The position numbers were made by a program, and so were the translations under genes. A stretch of 11,267 bases of DNA from JASEJA01 sp038872535 (GTDB lineage: Archaea; Thermoproteota; Bathyarchaeia; Bathyarchaeales; Bathycorpusculaceae), in assembly GCA_038872535.1 (NCBI GenBank), contig JAVZJY010000039.1, positions 1 through 11,267 on the forward strand, in the 5' to 3' direction. Position 1 is the first letter of the stretch. Each line of letters begins with the position of its first letter. Below the pieces are notes generated by a model, which saw only the letters and a program-made list of their open reading frames with translations, made no database searches and had not been told where the DNA came from. Positions 5,561-11,267 of this stretch are shown one piece after another.

Positions 5561-6784
5561 ATGCAGAAATCCTATTCACGTTTGTTGGGTATTGTTGGAA
5601 AGCCTAACACTGGAAAATCCACATTTTTCAGCGCTGCGACTCTTGCGCCGGCTGAGATTGCGAATTATCCTTTCACGACGATAAAGCCTAATAGAGGTGT
5701 TGGTTATGTGCGTACGCCATGCGTTCATGAAGAATTCGGAGTTCAAGATAATCCAGTTAATTCCATATGCCTAAACGGAGTACGCCTAATCCCAGTGGAA
5801 TTCATAGACTGTGCTGGTCTCGTGCCAGGAGCATGGCAAGGAAGAGGCTTAGGAAACCAGTTTTTAGATGAGATTAGGAAGGCAGACGCCCTAATCCATA
5901 TCGTTGATGCTTCCGGAGGAACAGACCCTGAAGGAAGACTCTGCAAACCAGGAGAACATGACCCAATAGAAGATGTGCGCTTCTTAGAGCGGGAAATAAC
6001 CATGTGGATGGCAAACATCCTAAAGCGAGATTGGCCAAAAATTGCCAGAACAGCAGAATCGGAAACAAAAGACCTATACGCAATGTTGGAAGAAAGACTG
6101 AGCGGTTTAGCCATAAAAAGAAGCCAAATTTTCGAAGCCGTAAGAAAGGCTGGGTTAAACGCTGAAAAACCAACCCAATGGAGCGAAGAAGACTTCATAA
6201 AATTTGTGGACACGCTTAGGCAGATTGCCAAACCCATGCTAATAGCAGCAAACAAAATAGACATCCCCCAAGCCGAAGAAAACTTGGAAAAACTGAAAAA
6301 ACTAAATTATATGGTTGTTCCATGCTGCGCAGAAGCAGAACTAGCCCTAAGAAGGGCAGCAGAAAAACAATTAATAGACTACACGCCTGGAGACTGCAAC
6401 TTCAAAATAACGCATCCAGAAAAACTAACAGAAAGCCAAATCAAAGCATTAGAAACCATAAGAGAGAAAATACTCCTAAAATATGGATCGACAGGGGTCC
6501 AAGAAGCCATAAATATGGCTTACTCAAAGCTCTTAAACATGATAACCGTCTATCCCGTAGAAGACCTAGAACACCTATCAGACCATAACGGAAGGGTTCT
6601 GCCAGACGCATACCTCGTGCCTTACGGAACAACAGCCCGCCAACTCGCCTACCTAATCCACACAGAACTCGGAGAAAGCTTCATTTACGCGGTAGAAGCA
6701 AGAGAAAAAAAACGGGTTGGAGAAGACTACGTCCTTAAAGATAGGGATGTTCTCTCAATAGTCAGCGCCAAAAAAAGAGCCTAA
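5561..6784 (+). CDS. ychF: Archaeal YchF/Obg-family translation-associated GTPase with TGS domain
   Basis: This 407-residue protein is a P-loop GTPase of the Obg superfamily, archaeal YchF-like branch, a conserved family linked to ribosomes and translation. The G domain is complete: G1 GKPNTGKST (13-21), a G2 Thr in YPFTTIKPN (36-44), G3 DCAG (83-86), and G4 NKID (231-234). A helical insertion covers about 137-220, rich in Trp and charged residues, as in this family. A C-terminal TGS domain, about residues 325-405, starts at VYPVEDL and ends with LKDRDVLSIVSA; TGS domains are associated with RNA or ribosome binding. Bacterial YchF and human OLA1 have lost the canonical G4 and use ATP; the intact NKxD here predicts GTP use, as is known for archaeal members. 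A strong AAGGAG supports the ATG. The gene stands alone on the plus strand and its stop is 8 nt from that of UppS. Confidence 0.95.
   Translation: MQKSYSRLLGIVGKPNTGKSTFFSAATLAPAEIANYPFTTIKPNRGVGYVRTPCVHEEFGVQDNPVNSICLNGVRLIPVEFIDCAGLVPGAWQGRGLGNQFLDEIRKADALIHIVDASGGTDPEGRLCKPGEHDPIEDVRFLEREITMWMANILKRDWPKIARTAESETKDLYAMLEERLSGLAIKRSQIFEAVRKAGLNAEKPTQWSEEDFIKFVDTLRQIAKPMLIAANKIDIPQAEENLEKLKKLNYMVVPCCAEAELALRRAAEKQLIDYTPGDCNFKITHPEKLTESQIKALETIREKILLKYGSTGVQEAINMAYSKLLNMITVYPVEDLEHLSDHNGRVLPDAYLVPYGTTARQLAYLIHTELGESFIYAVEAREKKRVGEDYVLKDRDVLSIVSAKKRA
6770..6776 (-). terminator. Candidate U-tract terminator of the UppS operon
   Basis: Seven consecutive T residues on the minus strand lie 17 nt past the UppS stop codon, inside the antisense of the last codons of the YchF-type gene. 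Archaeal RNA polymerase commonly stops at such U-tracts without a hairpin. The run encodes two Lys codons (part of AKKRA) on the plus strand, so it could be only a coding coincidence. Confidence 0.35.
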
Positions 6785-6792
6785 TACTTCTT

Positions 6793-7575
6793 TTATGCGC
6801 CAAAACGCCGCTTACGTTTCTGAAAGGTTCTGACAGCCCGCAAAAGGTCTATCAAGCGGAAATCAGGCCAATAAACATCTAAGAAGCAGAGTTCGCTGTA
6901 GGCTGACTGCCACAATAAGAAACCGCTCAATCTTTCCTCGCCAGAAGTTCTAATGATAAGGTCTGGGTCCTGCTTTGGCATGTGTGAAGTGTAAAGGTAT
7001 TTTTCAAACAAGTCTTCATCAATGCTTTTGACATCCAACTTGCCTGTTTGCACGTTTTCCGCAATTTGTCTTGCAGCGTCAACAATTTCAGCTCTTCCTC
7101 CATAAGCAAAAGCAATGTTCAGAAAATGCTCATTATAATCTCTTGTTGCCTCTTCAACATCATTTACGAGTTGCTGTAGGCTTTCAGGCAGTAAGCTTAA
7201 TCTGCCGATTACTTTTACTCTCACCTTGTTTTTGTGTATGCGCTCGTCAGTTAAGATTCTGCGAAATTCTTCTTCTGCGATTCGCATTATTTCTTCAACT
7301 TCAGCTTTTGAACGGTTGAAGTTTTCTGTGGAAAAAGCGTATAGAGTTATGGATTTAACGTTTAATTTCAAGCACCAGTCAAGGAGTTGCTCAACCTTTT
7401 CCGCGCCCTTTTCATGGCCGAACCATGGTTGAAGAGCCTTTTCAGAAGCCCATCGCCTGTTTCCATCCAAAATTATTGCTATGTGTTCTGGTTTGTCGCC
7501 GTTCTTGACTTGATGCCAGAGCCACTTCTCATAAGCCTTGTAAGCTCCAATTATTGAGAGGAAAGTTTTAATCAT
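6793..7575 (-). CDS. uppS: Undecaprenyl-type polyprenyl diphosphate synthase (cis-prenyltransferase)
   Basis: This 260-residue enzyme adds isopentenyl diphosphate units in cis to an allylic diphosphate to make a long polyprenyl diphosphate. In archaea this is the precursor of the dolichol-type lipid carrier of protein N-glycosylation, and archaeal members start from geranylgeranyl diphosphate. Signature motifs are complete: DGNRRWA (37-43) with the metal-binding Asp37, GHEKG (53-57), YAFSTENFNR (79-88), and RTSGEERLSGF (209-219) with the diphosphate-binding Arg pair, followed by Glu228 in YSELCF. An N-terminal stretch of about 28 residues before PEHIAIILDG is amphipathic and may associate with the membrane. 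The ATG at 7575 has a GAGG 8 nt upstream and overlaps the phosphorylase stop by four nucleotides (ATGA), so translation is probably coupled. It is the last gene of the minus-strand series. Confidence 0.95.
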   Translation of the reverse strand: MIKTFLSIIGAYKAYEKWLWHQVKNGDKPEHIAIILDGNRRWASEKALQPWFGHEKGAEKVEQLLDWCLKLNVKSITLYAFSTENFNRSKAEVEEIMRIAEEEFRRILTDERIHKNKVRVKVIGRLSLLPESLQQLVNDVEEATRDYNEHFLNIAFAYGGRAEIVDAARQIAENVQTGKLDVKSIDEDLFEKYLYTSHMPKQDPDLIIRTSGEERLSGFLLWQSAYSELCFLDVYWPDFRLIDLLRAVRTFQKRKRRFGA

Positions 7576-8363
7576 CCCTTAAGCCTCGCATTTTTAAGCG
7601 CATTAGCACATGGACAGTTGCTATCACGCTGAAGAGGCAAAGCCCTAACGGTTTCAATTAAAACTTGCTCTATTATAGGTGTAATTTCCTTAGAAACATT
7701 TGAAACTTCAAGAGGAGTTAACCGCTCTTGCATGCCAGCAGCCATGTTTGAAACAAAACAAACAGTCGCATAACACATTTCCAGTTCCCTAGCCAAAACA
7801 GCCTCTGGAACCCCAGTCATCCCAACAACATCACAGCCCAAACGTCTAAACATTTCAATTTCCGCTGGAGTTTCAAAACGTGGACCTTCAGTGCAAACCA
7901 AAACAGCCTTATCCCAGATACGACGCCTAAACTTTCTTGCATTTTCGATTAAGAATTTGCGTATTGCTGGGCAGTATGGTTGAGAAACATCAATATGCGT
8001 TACTGGGGCTTCATCGTAAAATGTTGTTATACGAAGCTTTGTAAAGTCAATAAAGTCGTGAGGTATAATAATGTCGCCTGGCTTGAAATCACGGTTTATG
8101 GCGCCAACAGCATTTACCGCGATGATTCTCTGCACATTCAACTCGTATAATGCGTAAACATTCGCCCTATAATTGATTTTATGCGGAGGCAAAGAATGGT
8201 CTGGACCATGCCTTGGAAGAAAAACCACTTCTTTATCGCCTATTTTCCCAACGAATATTGGCGGGGCAACGCCGTATGGTGTTCCTAAACGTATTTGTTC
8301 TGCATCCTTAAACATTTTTTCGAAGCCTGTTCCGCCAATAACTGCGATTTTAGCTTTCTCCAA
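7572..8363 (-). CDS. mtnP: S-methyl-5'-thioadenosine/thioinosine phosphorylase
   Basis: This enzyme splits 5'-methylthio-nucleosides with phosphate into the free purine and methylthioribose 1-phosphate, salvaging the by-product of polyamine and related synthesis. It belongs to the trimeric PNP/MTAP family. Visible motifs are IGGTGF (9-14), the phosphate-binding PRHGPDHSLPPH (50-61), AVGAIN (85-90), TEGPRFET (158-165) and GMTGVPEA (181-188). The base-recognition position is Asn206 in SNMAAG. Adenosine-type members have Asp here (TDYD), so Asn suggests a 6-oxopurine such as methylthioinosine. The C-terminus carries CPC (250-252); a comparable CXC motif stabilises an archaeal homologue by disulfide bonding. 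The frame is open to a TTG at 8423, but the TTG at 8363 gives 263 residues and starts at the usual place, just before KIAVIGGTG; no other ATG, GTG or TTG fits. It overlaps the DUF373 stop by 14 nt, and no clear Shine-Dalgarno is seen, so translation may depend on coupling. Confidence 0.9.
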   Translation of the reverse strand: MEKAKIAVIGGTGFEKMFKDAEQIRLGTPYGVAPPIFVGKIGDKEVVFLPRHGPDHSLPPHKINYRANVYALYELNVQRIIAVNAVGAINRDFKPGDIIIPHDFIDFTKLRITTFYDEAPVTHIDVSQPYCPAIRKFLIENARKFRRRIWDKAVLVCTEGPRFETPAEIEMFRRLGCDVVGMTGVPEAVLARELEMCYATVCFVSNMAAGMQERLTPLEVSNVSKEITPIIEQVLIETVRALPLQRDSNCPCANALKNARLKG

Positions 8364-9537
8364 ACTCTTCAGCCTGCTCTTTCGTTTCTTTAAAGAATCC
8401 CCTTGCAGTCCTATGGACAACAAATATAACTAAAACGGAGGCTATGCCTATCAGAATGCCTACAATTATGGAGAAAATGAGCCTCTCATATCCCATTTCA
8501 GGTTTGATTAATACAGCGGATGTTCCTTCAAGAATCCATCTTGACCATGCAATAGTAACTATTAAAGCCGCATTTCGCAACAATCTGGCGTCACGTTCCA
8601 TATACCATCTTATGGCTCTACCCAACAAAGCCACACAGATGCCCACAATCATAAGGTCCATAGAACCCCTAATGAAATAGCCTACAATTTGCGGTAAAAT
8701 GCTAAGCCAAGCCGTCAAATCTGCTTGCGCCGGAATGCTTATCGAGACGCTTATCCATCCTAAGTATATGCCAACAAGTATGCATAAAGCTCCGGCAATT
8801 GTTGAATAATTCGAGATTTGCACTTGAAGAGGTGGTGGAGAATATTCTTTCAGCCAGTGATAAAAGTCCTTAGCGGCTTTGTCAACTCCAAAGCCCTTAA
8901 CGAGTAGAAAAACGCTTAAGACAAAAATGAAGGCTACCCAATAATAATATAGCAAATTGAAGATTGAGAGAACTCCTAAGATTAGTAGGAGGAGTCCAGG
9001 CAAGCCCAAGGCTATGCGGGAATAGCGTGGATTTTCCATTATCATTTTTAAATATCTCGTAAAAATGGCAGCTGTCTCCTCTATGGATTCGCTGTGTTTT
9101 ACAACGATCCTTCTAACAGAGGAAACTGGAACCCTTGACTCTACAAGGGGCAAAACAGCCTCATCAGAATAGCCATCAGTAACCAGAATAACTTCATTAG
9201 CTGAAAAAGAACCCAATAGTTCGCTAAGTTCAGCCACTATTTTTCTATCTGCCCCAACACCGCCAAGTTCAGAACCAGATATTGTTGCTATCTCAAAAAC
9301 CTCTTCTGGTTTTCCTTCATTTTTTAGTCGGTCATACACGCGGACTGCCTCAAACATTGCATTTGCGTCTGATTCTTCCGGGTCTCTTAGGGCTAAGGCC
9401 ACTGCAGCGTTTAGGTTCTGTTCTCTACCAACAACTGGGGTTTTGACTCCGGCCTTTGTCCCTAAATCGCCGTCTCTGTCCACGCATAAAATGAGGATTC
9501 GCTTTTCTTGTTTCTCTGCTGTTTCCTCTTTATCCAT
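8350..9537 (-). CDS. DUF373 family archaeal membrane protein
   Basis: This 395-residue protein matches the archaeal DUF373 family, for which no function is known. A soluble N-terminal half (about 1-170) has alternating strands and helices. It carries the acidic motif CVDRDGDLG (18-26), a DPEESDANAMFEA stretch (52-64), TISGSELGG (85-93) and LVTDGYSDE (118-126), which look like conserved acidic loops at strand ends. A membrane half follows with about six hydrophobic helices near 176-193, 195-213, 245-265, 278-305, 322-343 and 350-373, then a short charged tail. The acidic, Rossmann-like head suggests nucleotide, sugar or metal binding, but that is inference. The ATG at 9537 has GAGG 5 nt upstream. 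A TATA-like box lies about 25 nt before it, so this gene may start a transcript with the phosphorylase and UppS genes downstream. Confidence 0.88.
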   Translation of the reverse strand: MDKEETAEKQEKRILILCVDRDGDLGTKAGVKTPVVGREQNLNAAVALALRDPEESDANAMFEAVRVYDRLKNEGKPEEVFEIATISGSELGGVGADRKIVAELSELLGSFSANEVILVTDGYSDEAVLPLVESRVPVSSVRRIVVKHSESIEETAAIFTRYLKMIMENPRYSRIALGLPGLLLLILGVLSIFNLLYYYWVAFIFVLSVFLLVKGFGVDKAAKDFYHWLKEYSPPPLQVQISNYSTIAGALCILVGIYLGWISVSISIPAQADLTAWLSILPQIVGYFIRGSMDLMIVGICVALLGRAIRWYMERDARLLRNAALIVTIAWSRWILEGTSAVLIKPEMGYERLIFSIIVGILIGIASVLVIFVVHRTARGFFKETKEQAEEFGES

Positions 9538-9557
9538 ACAGCCCTCTGTTCCCCACT

Positions 9558-9567
9558 ATTATTTATG
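9558..9567 (-). promoter_or_regulatory. Candidate promoter of the DUF373-phosphorylase-UppS unit
   Basis: The minus strand reads CATAAATAAT here, centred about 25 nt before the DUF373 ATG at 9537. This would give a very short or absent leader, which sits awkwardly with the GAGG ribosome-binding motif just before the ATG. The box lies in the 46-bp gap after the coiled-coil gene, the only real gap in the right-hand series. The unit may therefore be transcribed both from here and from upstream. Confidence 0.35.
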
Positions 9568-9583
9568 TAGGCTCACTTTAATC

Positions 9584-10444
9584 TTATGCTCCCATTCCCT
9601 TCTCCGCAAGAAGTTGAAACTCCTCCCATGTCAGTTTTTCCCCACGCTTCAGCTTTTCCCTCGCCTCTTTTTCAATTTTTTCGCGAAGATTTTCCTCTGT
9701 TTTCTTCTTTTCTTCCGCTTCTCTTCTTCGAGTTTCCTCTCTCAACATTTTTATCTCATTAACAATTTTTGAAATTTCATCTTGGATGGGCTTTGCTTTT
9801 TCCTTTTCTTGCAAAAAGAGTTTATGCAATTCGTCAGCCTCCATTTTAACTTTCTTTGATTCACCAATTTTTTTCAGCATCTTCTCGTGAATTTTCTGGC
9901 TTTCCTCCGCTGTTTCGGTTAATTTTTCATGAAAAATTTTACTCTTTGTTTGAAGCGCCTTAAGTTCGGCTTTCATTTCAACAACTTTTTGGTTTAGCTG
10001 TTCGATTTTTTTATGAATGTTTATTTGAGTTTCCAATTTTTTGACCTGTTCAATGAGGTTTCGCTCTTCGTTTAGGTTTAATGGCGTTGTTTGAATCTTC
10101 CACTCTATACTGTCAAATTCCCTTTGTAATATTTGAAGACTTTTTGGAGGCTTTTTGTCGTTTAAGGCTTTAATTTCTTGGTTTGTTTTCTTTATCTCAG
10201 CGATTTTTTCTCTGATTTCCGCTTTGGTTTCTTCTCTTTGCTTTTTCAGTTCCTTGACCTTTTCGTTTAGTTTGTCCCTTTCATTTTTTAGCTCAATTAT
10301 TTCATTTCGCAGGTTCTTAAACTGCTCATTTAACTTGTTTCTTTTTTCCGCCAATTCCTCAGCTTTTGCCATAAACTCGCTTTTTCGTTCTTCTAACGCA
10401 GAAAGCCTCTGATTTAAATTTTGAATTCTCTCTTGTTCCAACAA
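9584..10444 (-). CDS. COG1340-type archaeal coiled-coil protein
   Basis: This 286-residue protein is almost entirely alpha-helical coiled coil, very rich in Glu, Lys, Gln and Leu heptads (about 1-95 and 140-255). The two coils are separated by a conserved element near 99-128, PPKSLQILQREFDSIEWKI followed by QTTPLNLNEER, which is the signature I recognise from the archaeal COG1340 family. The C-terminal stretch RGEKLTWEEFQLLAEKGM (267-284) is also typical. The family has no established biochemical function; ribosome or RNA association and a scaffold role have been considered by analogy only. There is no ATP-binding motif, so it is not an SMC or Rad50. The gene starts with TTG at 10444, directly after the Thg1-like stop codon; GAGG inside the end of that gene is 9 nt upstream. 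The next Met (residue 25) would cut into the coil. Translation coupling with the Thg1-like gene is likely. Confidence 0.88.
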   Translation of the reverse strand: MLEQERIQNLNQRLSALEERKSEFMAKAEELAEKRNKLNEQFKNLRNEIIELKNERDKLNEKVKELKKQREETKAEIREKIAEIKKTNQEIKALNDKKPPKSLQILQREFDSIEWKIQTTPLNLNEERNLIEQVKKLETQINIHKKIEQLNQKVVEMKAELKALQTKSKIFHEKLTETAEESQKIHEKMLKKIGESKKVKMEADELHKLFLQEKEKAKPIQDEISKIVNEIKMLREETRRREAEEKKKTEENLREKIEKEAREKLKRGEKLTWEEFQLLAEKGMGA

Positions 10445-11233
10445 TTACCTTTTCCTCTTCTGCCTTGCCAATTTAAAAATCTCCTTGATTAGTTTTATTC
10501 CATCCCTTGACGTGAAAAGCGGCAAATCCCACTCTTCCTTTATCCTCCACCTTTTCACAACTTGGTCACCACTTTTTCTCATGAAAGGCTGTTTGTATAA
10601 CAGAATTCCCCTCCTCTGCCACTGAGGAGTCCTAGCTAGGTTTACGCCATGCTCAAACATTAACTGGTGAAGTTCTTGGGTTTTTAGTCCCTTAAGCTTT
10701 TTAGAAATTTCAGATGGCGCACATCCAATTTTTCGGAGAACCCAATAAGCATAAGCGTTGTTGTGGTTCCTCCAAGCATTCAACTGCCTCCAAGCTAAAT
10801 ATTCAATTATTTTCTCGTCGCTTGAAGCCACAACAATGCGGGAATCAAAGGCAACAGCAGGCTTTTCTCTTTTAAAAGACTTTTTAAGGCATATTGTGAA
10901 GGCGCTTGAGATTAAGCTGGCTGGGATGGAATCCAATTTTTCAATTCTTCTGCGGAAAGGCGCAGCATTAAGGAATAAAATGTTTATCTCATCGCTGGCA
11001 ACATAAACTAAAGCTGGGTTAAACCCTTCTATAAAAAGAGTTCTTCCAGAAGAAACGAGACATTTTGCAAATCTCTTGTCAAAGGGTTTCTCAGCGTTTA
11101 TGGCTTCTGAAAGTTTTCTAAATTTCCATCCGTCTAATCGCAGGAAAAATGGGGTTTCCGGCGGAATGTATGTTTTTGAAAAGGTTTCATGTTTAGACAA
11201 GGCTTTGTATTTATTCAAGGATGATTCGTGCAT
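10445..11233 (-). CDS. thg1: Thg1-like tRNA 3'-5' polymerase (tRNA-His guanylyltransferase family)
   Basis: This 262-residue protein belongs to the Thg1/Thg1-like family, which adds nucleotides in the 3'-5' direction to tRNA 5' ends. The palm-type catalytic core is intact: the first metal-binding motif FFLRLDGWKF (29-38) with Asp34-Gly35, and the second motif YVASDEIN (77-84) with Asp81-Glu82. FRRRIEKLDSIPASLISSAF is the usual helix after it, and HNN near the middle corresponds to the family's conserved HxNN. Archaeal tRNA-His genes generally encode G-1, so archaeal members are thought to act in template-directed repair of tRNA 5' ends rather than in adding G-1. The ATG at 11233 is preceded by AAGGGAG about 12 nt upstream. 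The protein ends in a basic tail, RQKRKR, that could contact RNA. The stop is immediately followed by the start of the coiled-coil gene. Confidence 0.92.
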   Translation of the reverse strand: MHESSLNKYKALSKHETFSKTYIPPETPFFLRLDGWKFRKLSEAINAEKPFDKRFAKCLVSSGRTLFIEGFNPALVYVASDEINILFLNAAPFRRRIEKLDSIPASLISSAFTICLKKSFKREKPAVAFDSRIVVASSDEKIIEYLAWRQLNAWRNHNNAYAYWVLRKIGCAPSEISKKLKGLKTQELHQLMFEHGVNLARTPQWQRRGILLYKQPFMRKSGDQVVKRWRIKEEWDLPLFTSRDGIKLIKEIFKLARQKRKR

Positions 11234-11267
11234 CTACTGTTTTTGCTCCCTTCTCATAAACCATTAT
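11211..11267 (-). CDS. Possible C-terminal end of an upstream gene (partial)
   Basis: On the minus strand a frame is open from the window edge for 18 codons (IMVYEKGAKTVDARIILE) to a TAA at 11213-11211, overlapping the first 23 nt of the Thg1-like gene. The composition looks protein-like and the overlap style fits the tight spacing of this series, so it may be the tail of the preceding gene. Too little is visible to name it, and the frame may also be chance within a leader. Confidence 0.3.
   Translation of the reverse strand: MMVYEKGAKTVDARIILE

Noticed and set aside
5743..6264. 173-codon minus-strand frame opposite the YchF-type gene
   Set aside because: It is antisense to the conserved G domain and reads as Ser-rich sequence without a domain; its length follows from the biased codon use of the real gene.
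9584..10444. Coiled-coil protein as an SMC/Rad50-like or defence protein
   Set aside because: It has no Walker A or signature ATPase motif and no hinge; the central IEWKIQTTPLNLNEER element identifies the COG1340 family instead.

Overview
The window looks like a piece of an archaeal chromosome, most likely from an uncultured anaerobic lineage of the Bathyarchaeia type. The lineage is an inference from gene content. Several families are typical of archaea: a DUF373 membrane protein, the COG1340 coiled-coil protein, the archaeal form of the YchF/Obg GTPase with a C-terminal TGS domain, a Thg1-like polymerase and an archaeal cis-prenyltransferase. Promoters look archaeal too, with A/T-rich TATA boxes about 25 nt before a start codon or transcript start, one of them apparently leaderless. 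Genes are tightly packed; the longest gap is about 185 bp. There is no sign of a mobile element, CRISPR array, tRNA or rRNA.

Layout, left to right. Positions 1-161 are non-coding, with a possible start of a further gene at the left edge. A zinc-dependent medium-chain dehydrogenase (162-1184, minus) is divergent from a small two-helix membrane protein (1290-1631, plus). The plus gene meets the E2 acyltransferase of a 2-oxoacid/acetoin dehydrogenase complex (1628-2719, minus) tail to tail, with overlapping stop codons. An N-acetyltransferase gene on the plus strand (2905-3423) separates E2 from the E1 beta (3460-4434) and E1 alpha (4450-5412) genes of the same complex. A divergent promoter region then leads to the YchF-type GTPase (5561-6784, plus). 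The rest is a minus-strand series transcribed from right to left: Thg1-like protein (10445-11233), coiled-coil protein (9584-10444), DUF373 protein (8350-9537), a methylthioadenosine/methylthioinosine phosphorylase (7572-8363) and undecaprenyl-diphosphate synthase (6793-7575).

How the genes work together. E1 alpha, E1 beta and E2 would form the decarboxylating and acyl-transferring core of a lipoate-dependent complex; the E3 flavoprotein is not in the window. The E1 alpha sequence resembles acetoin dehydrogenases as much as pyruvate dehydrogenases, and the nearby zinc dehydrogenase could then be an alcohol or butanediol dehydrogenase; this link is inference. The right-hand series combines tRNA 5'-end repair, purine/methylthio salvage and polyprenyl lipid-carrier synthesis. 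Its junctions are tight (a 4-nt overlap, a 14-nt overlap, and a stop directly followed by a start), which suggests at least partial co-transcription.

I do not see a clear novel system. The most useful observations are the split archaeal dehydrogenase complex, the Asn in the phosphorylase that points to a 6-oxopurine substrate, a 12-bp perfect palindrome at a leaderless promoter, and three start-codon assignments (GNAT, phosphorylase, coiled-coil protein) that affect protein length or rest on TTG.
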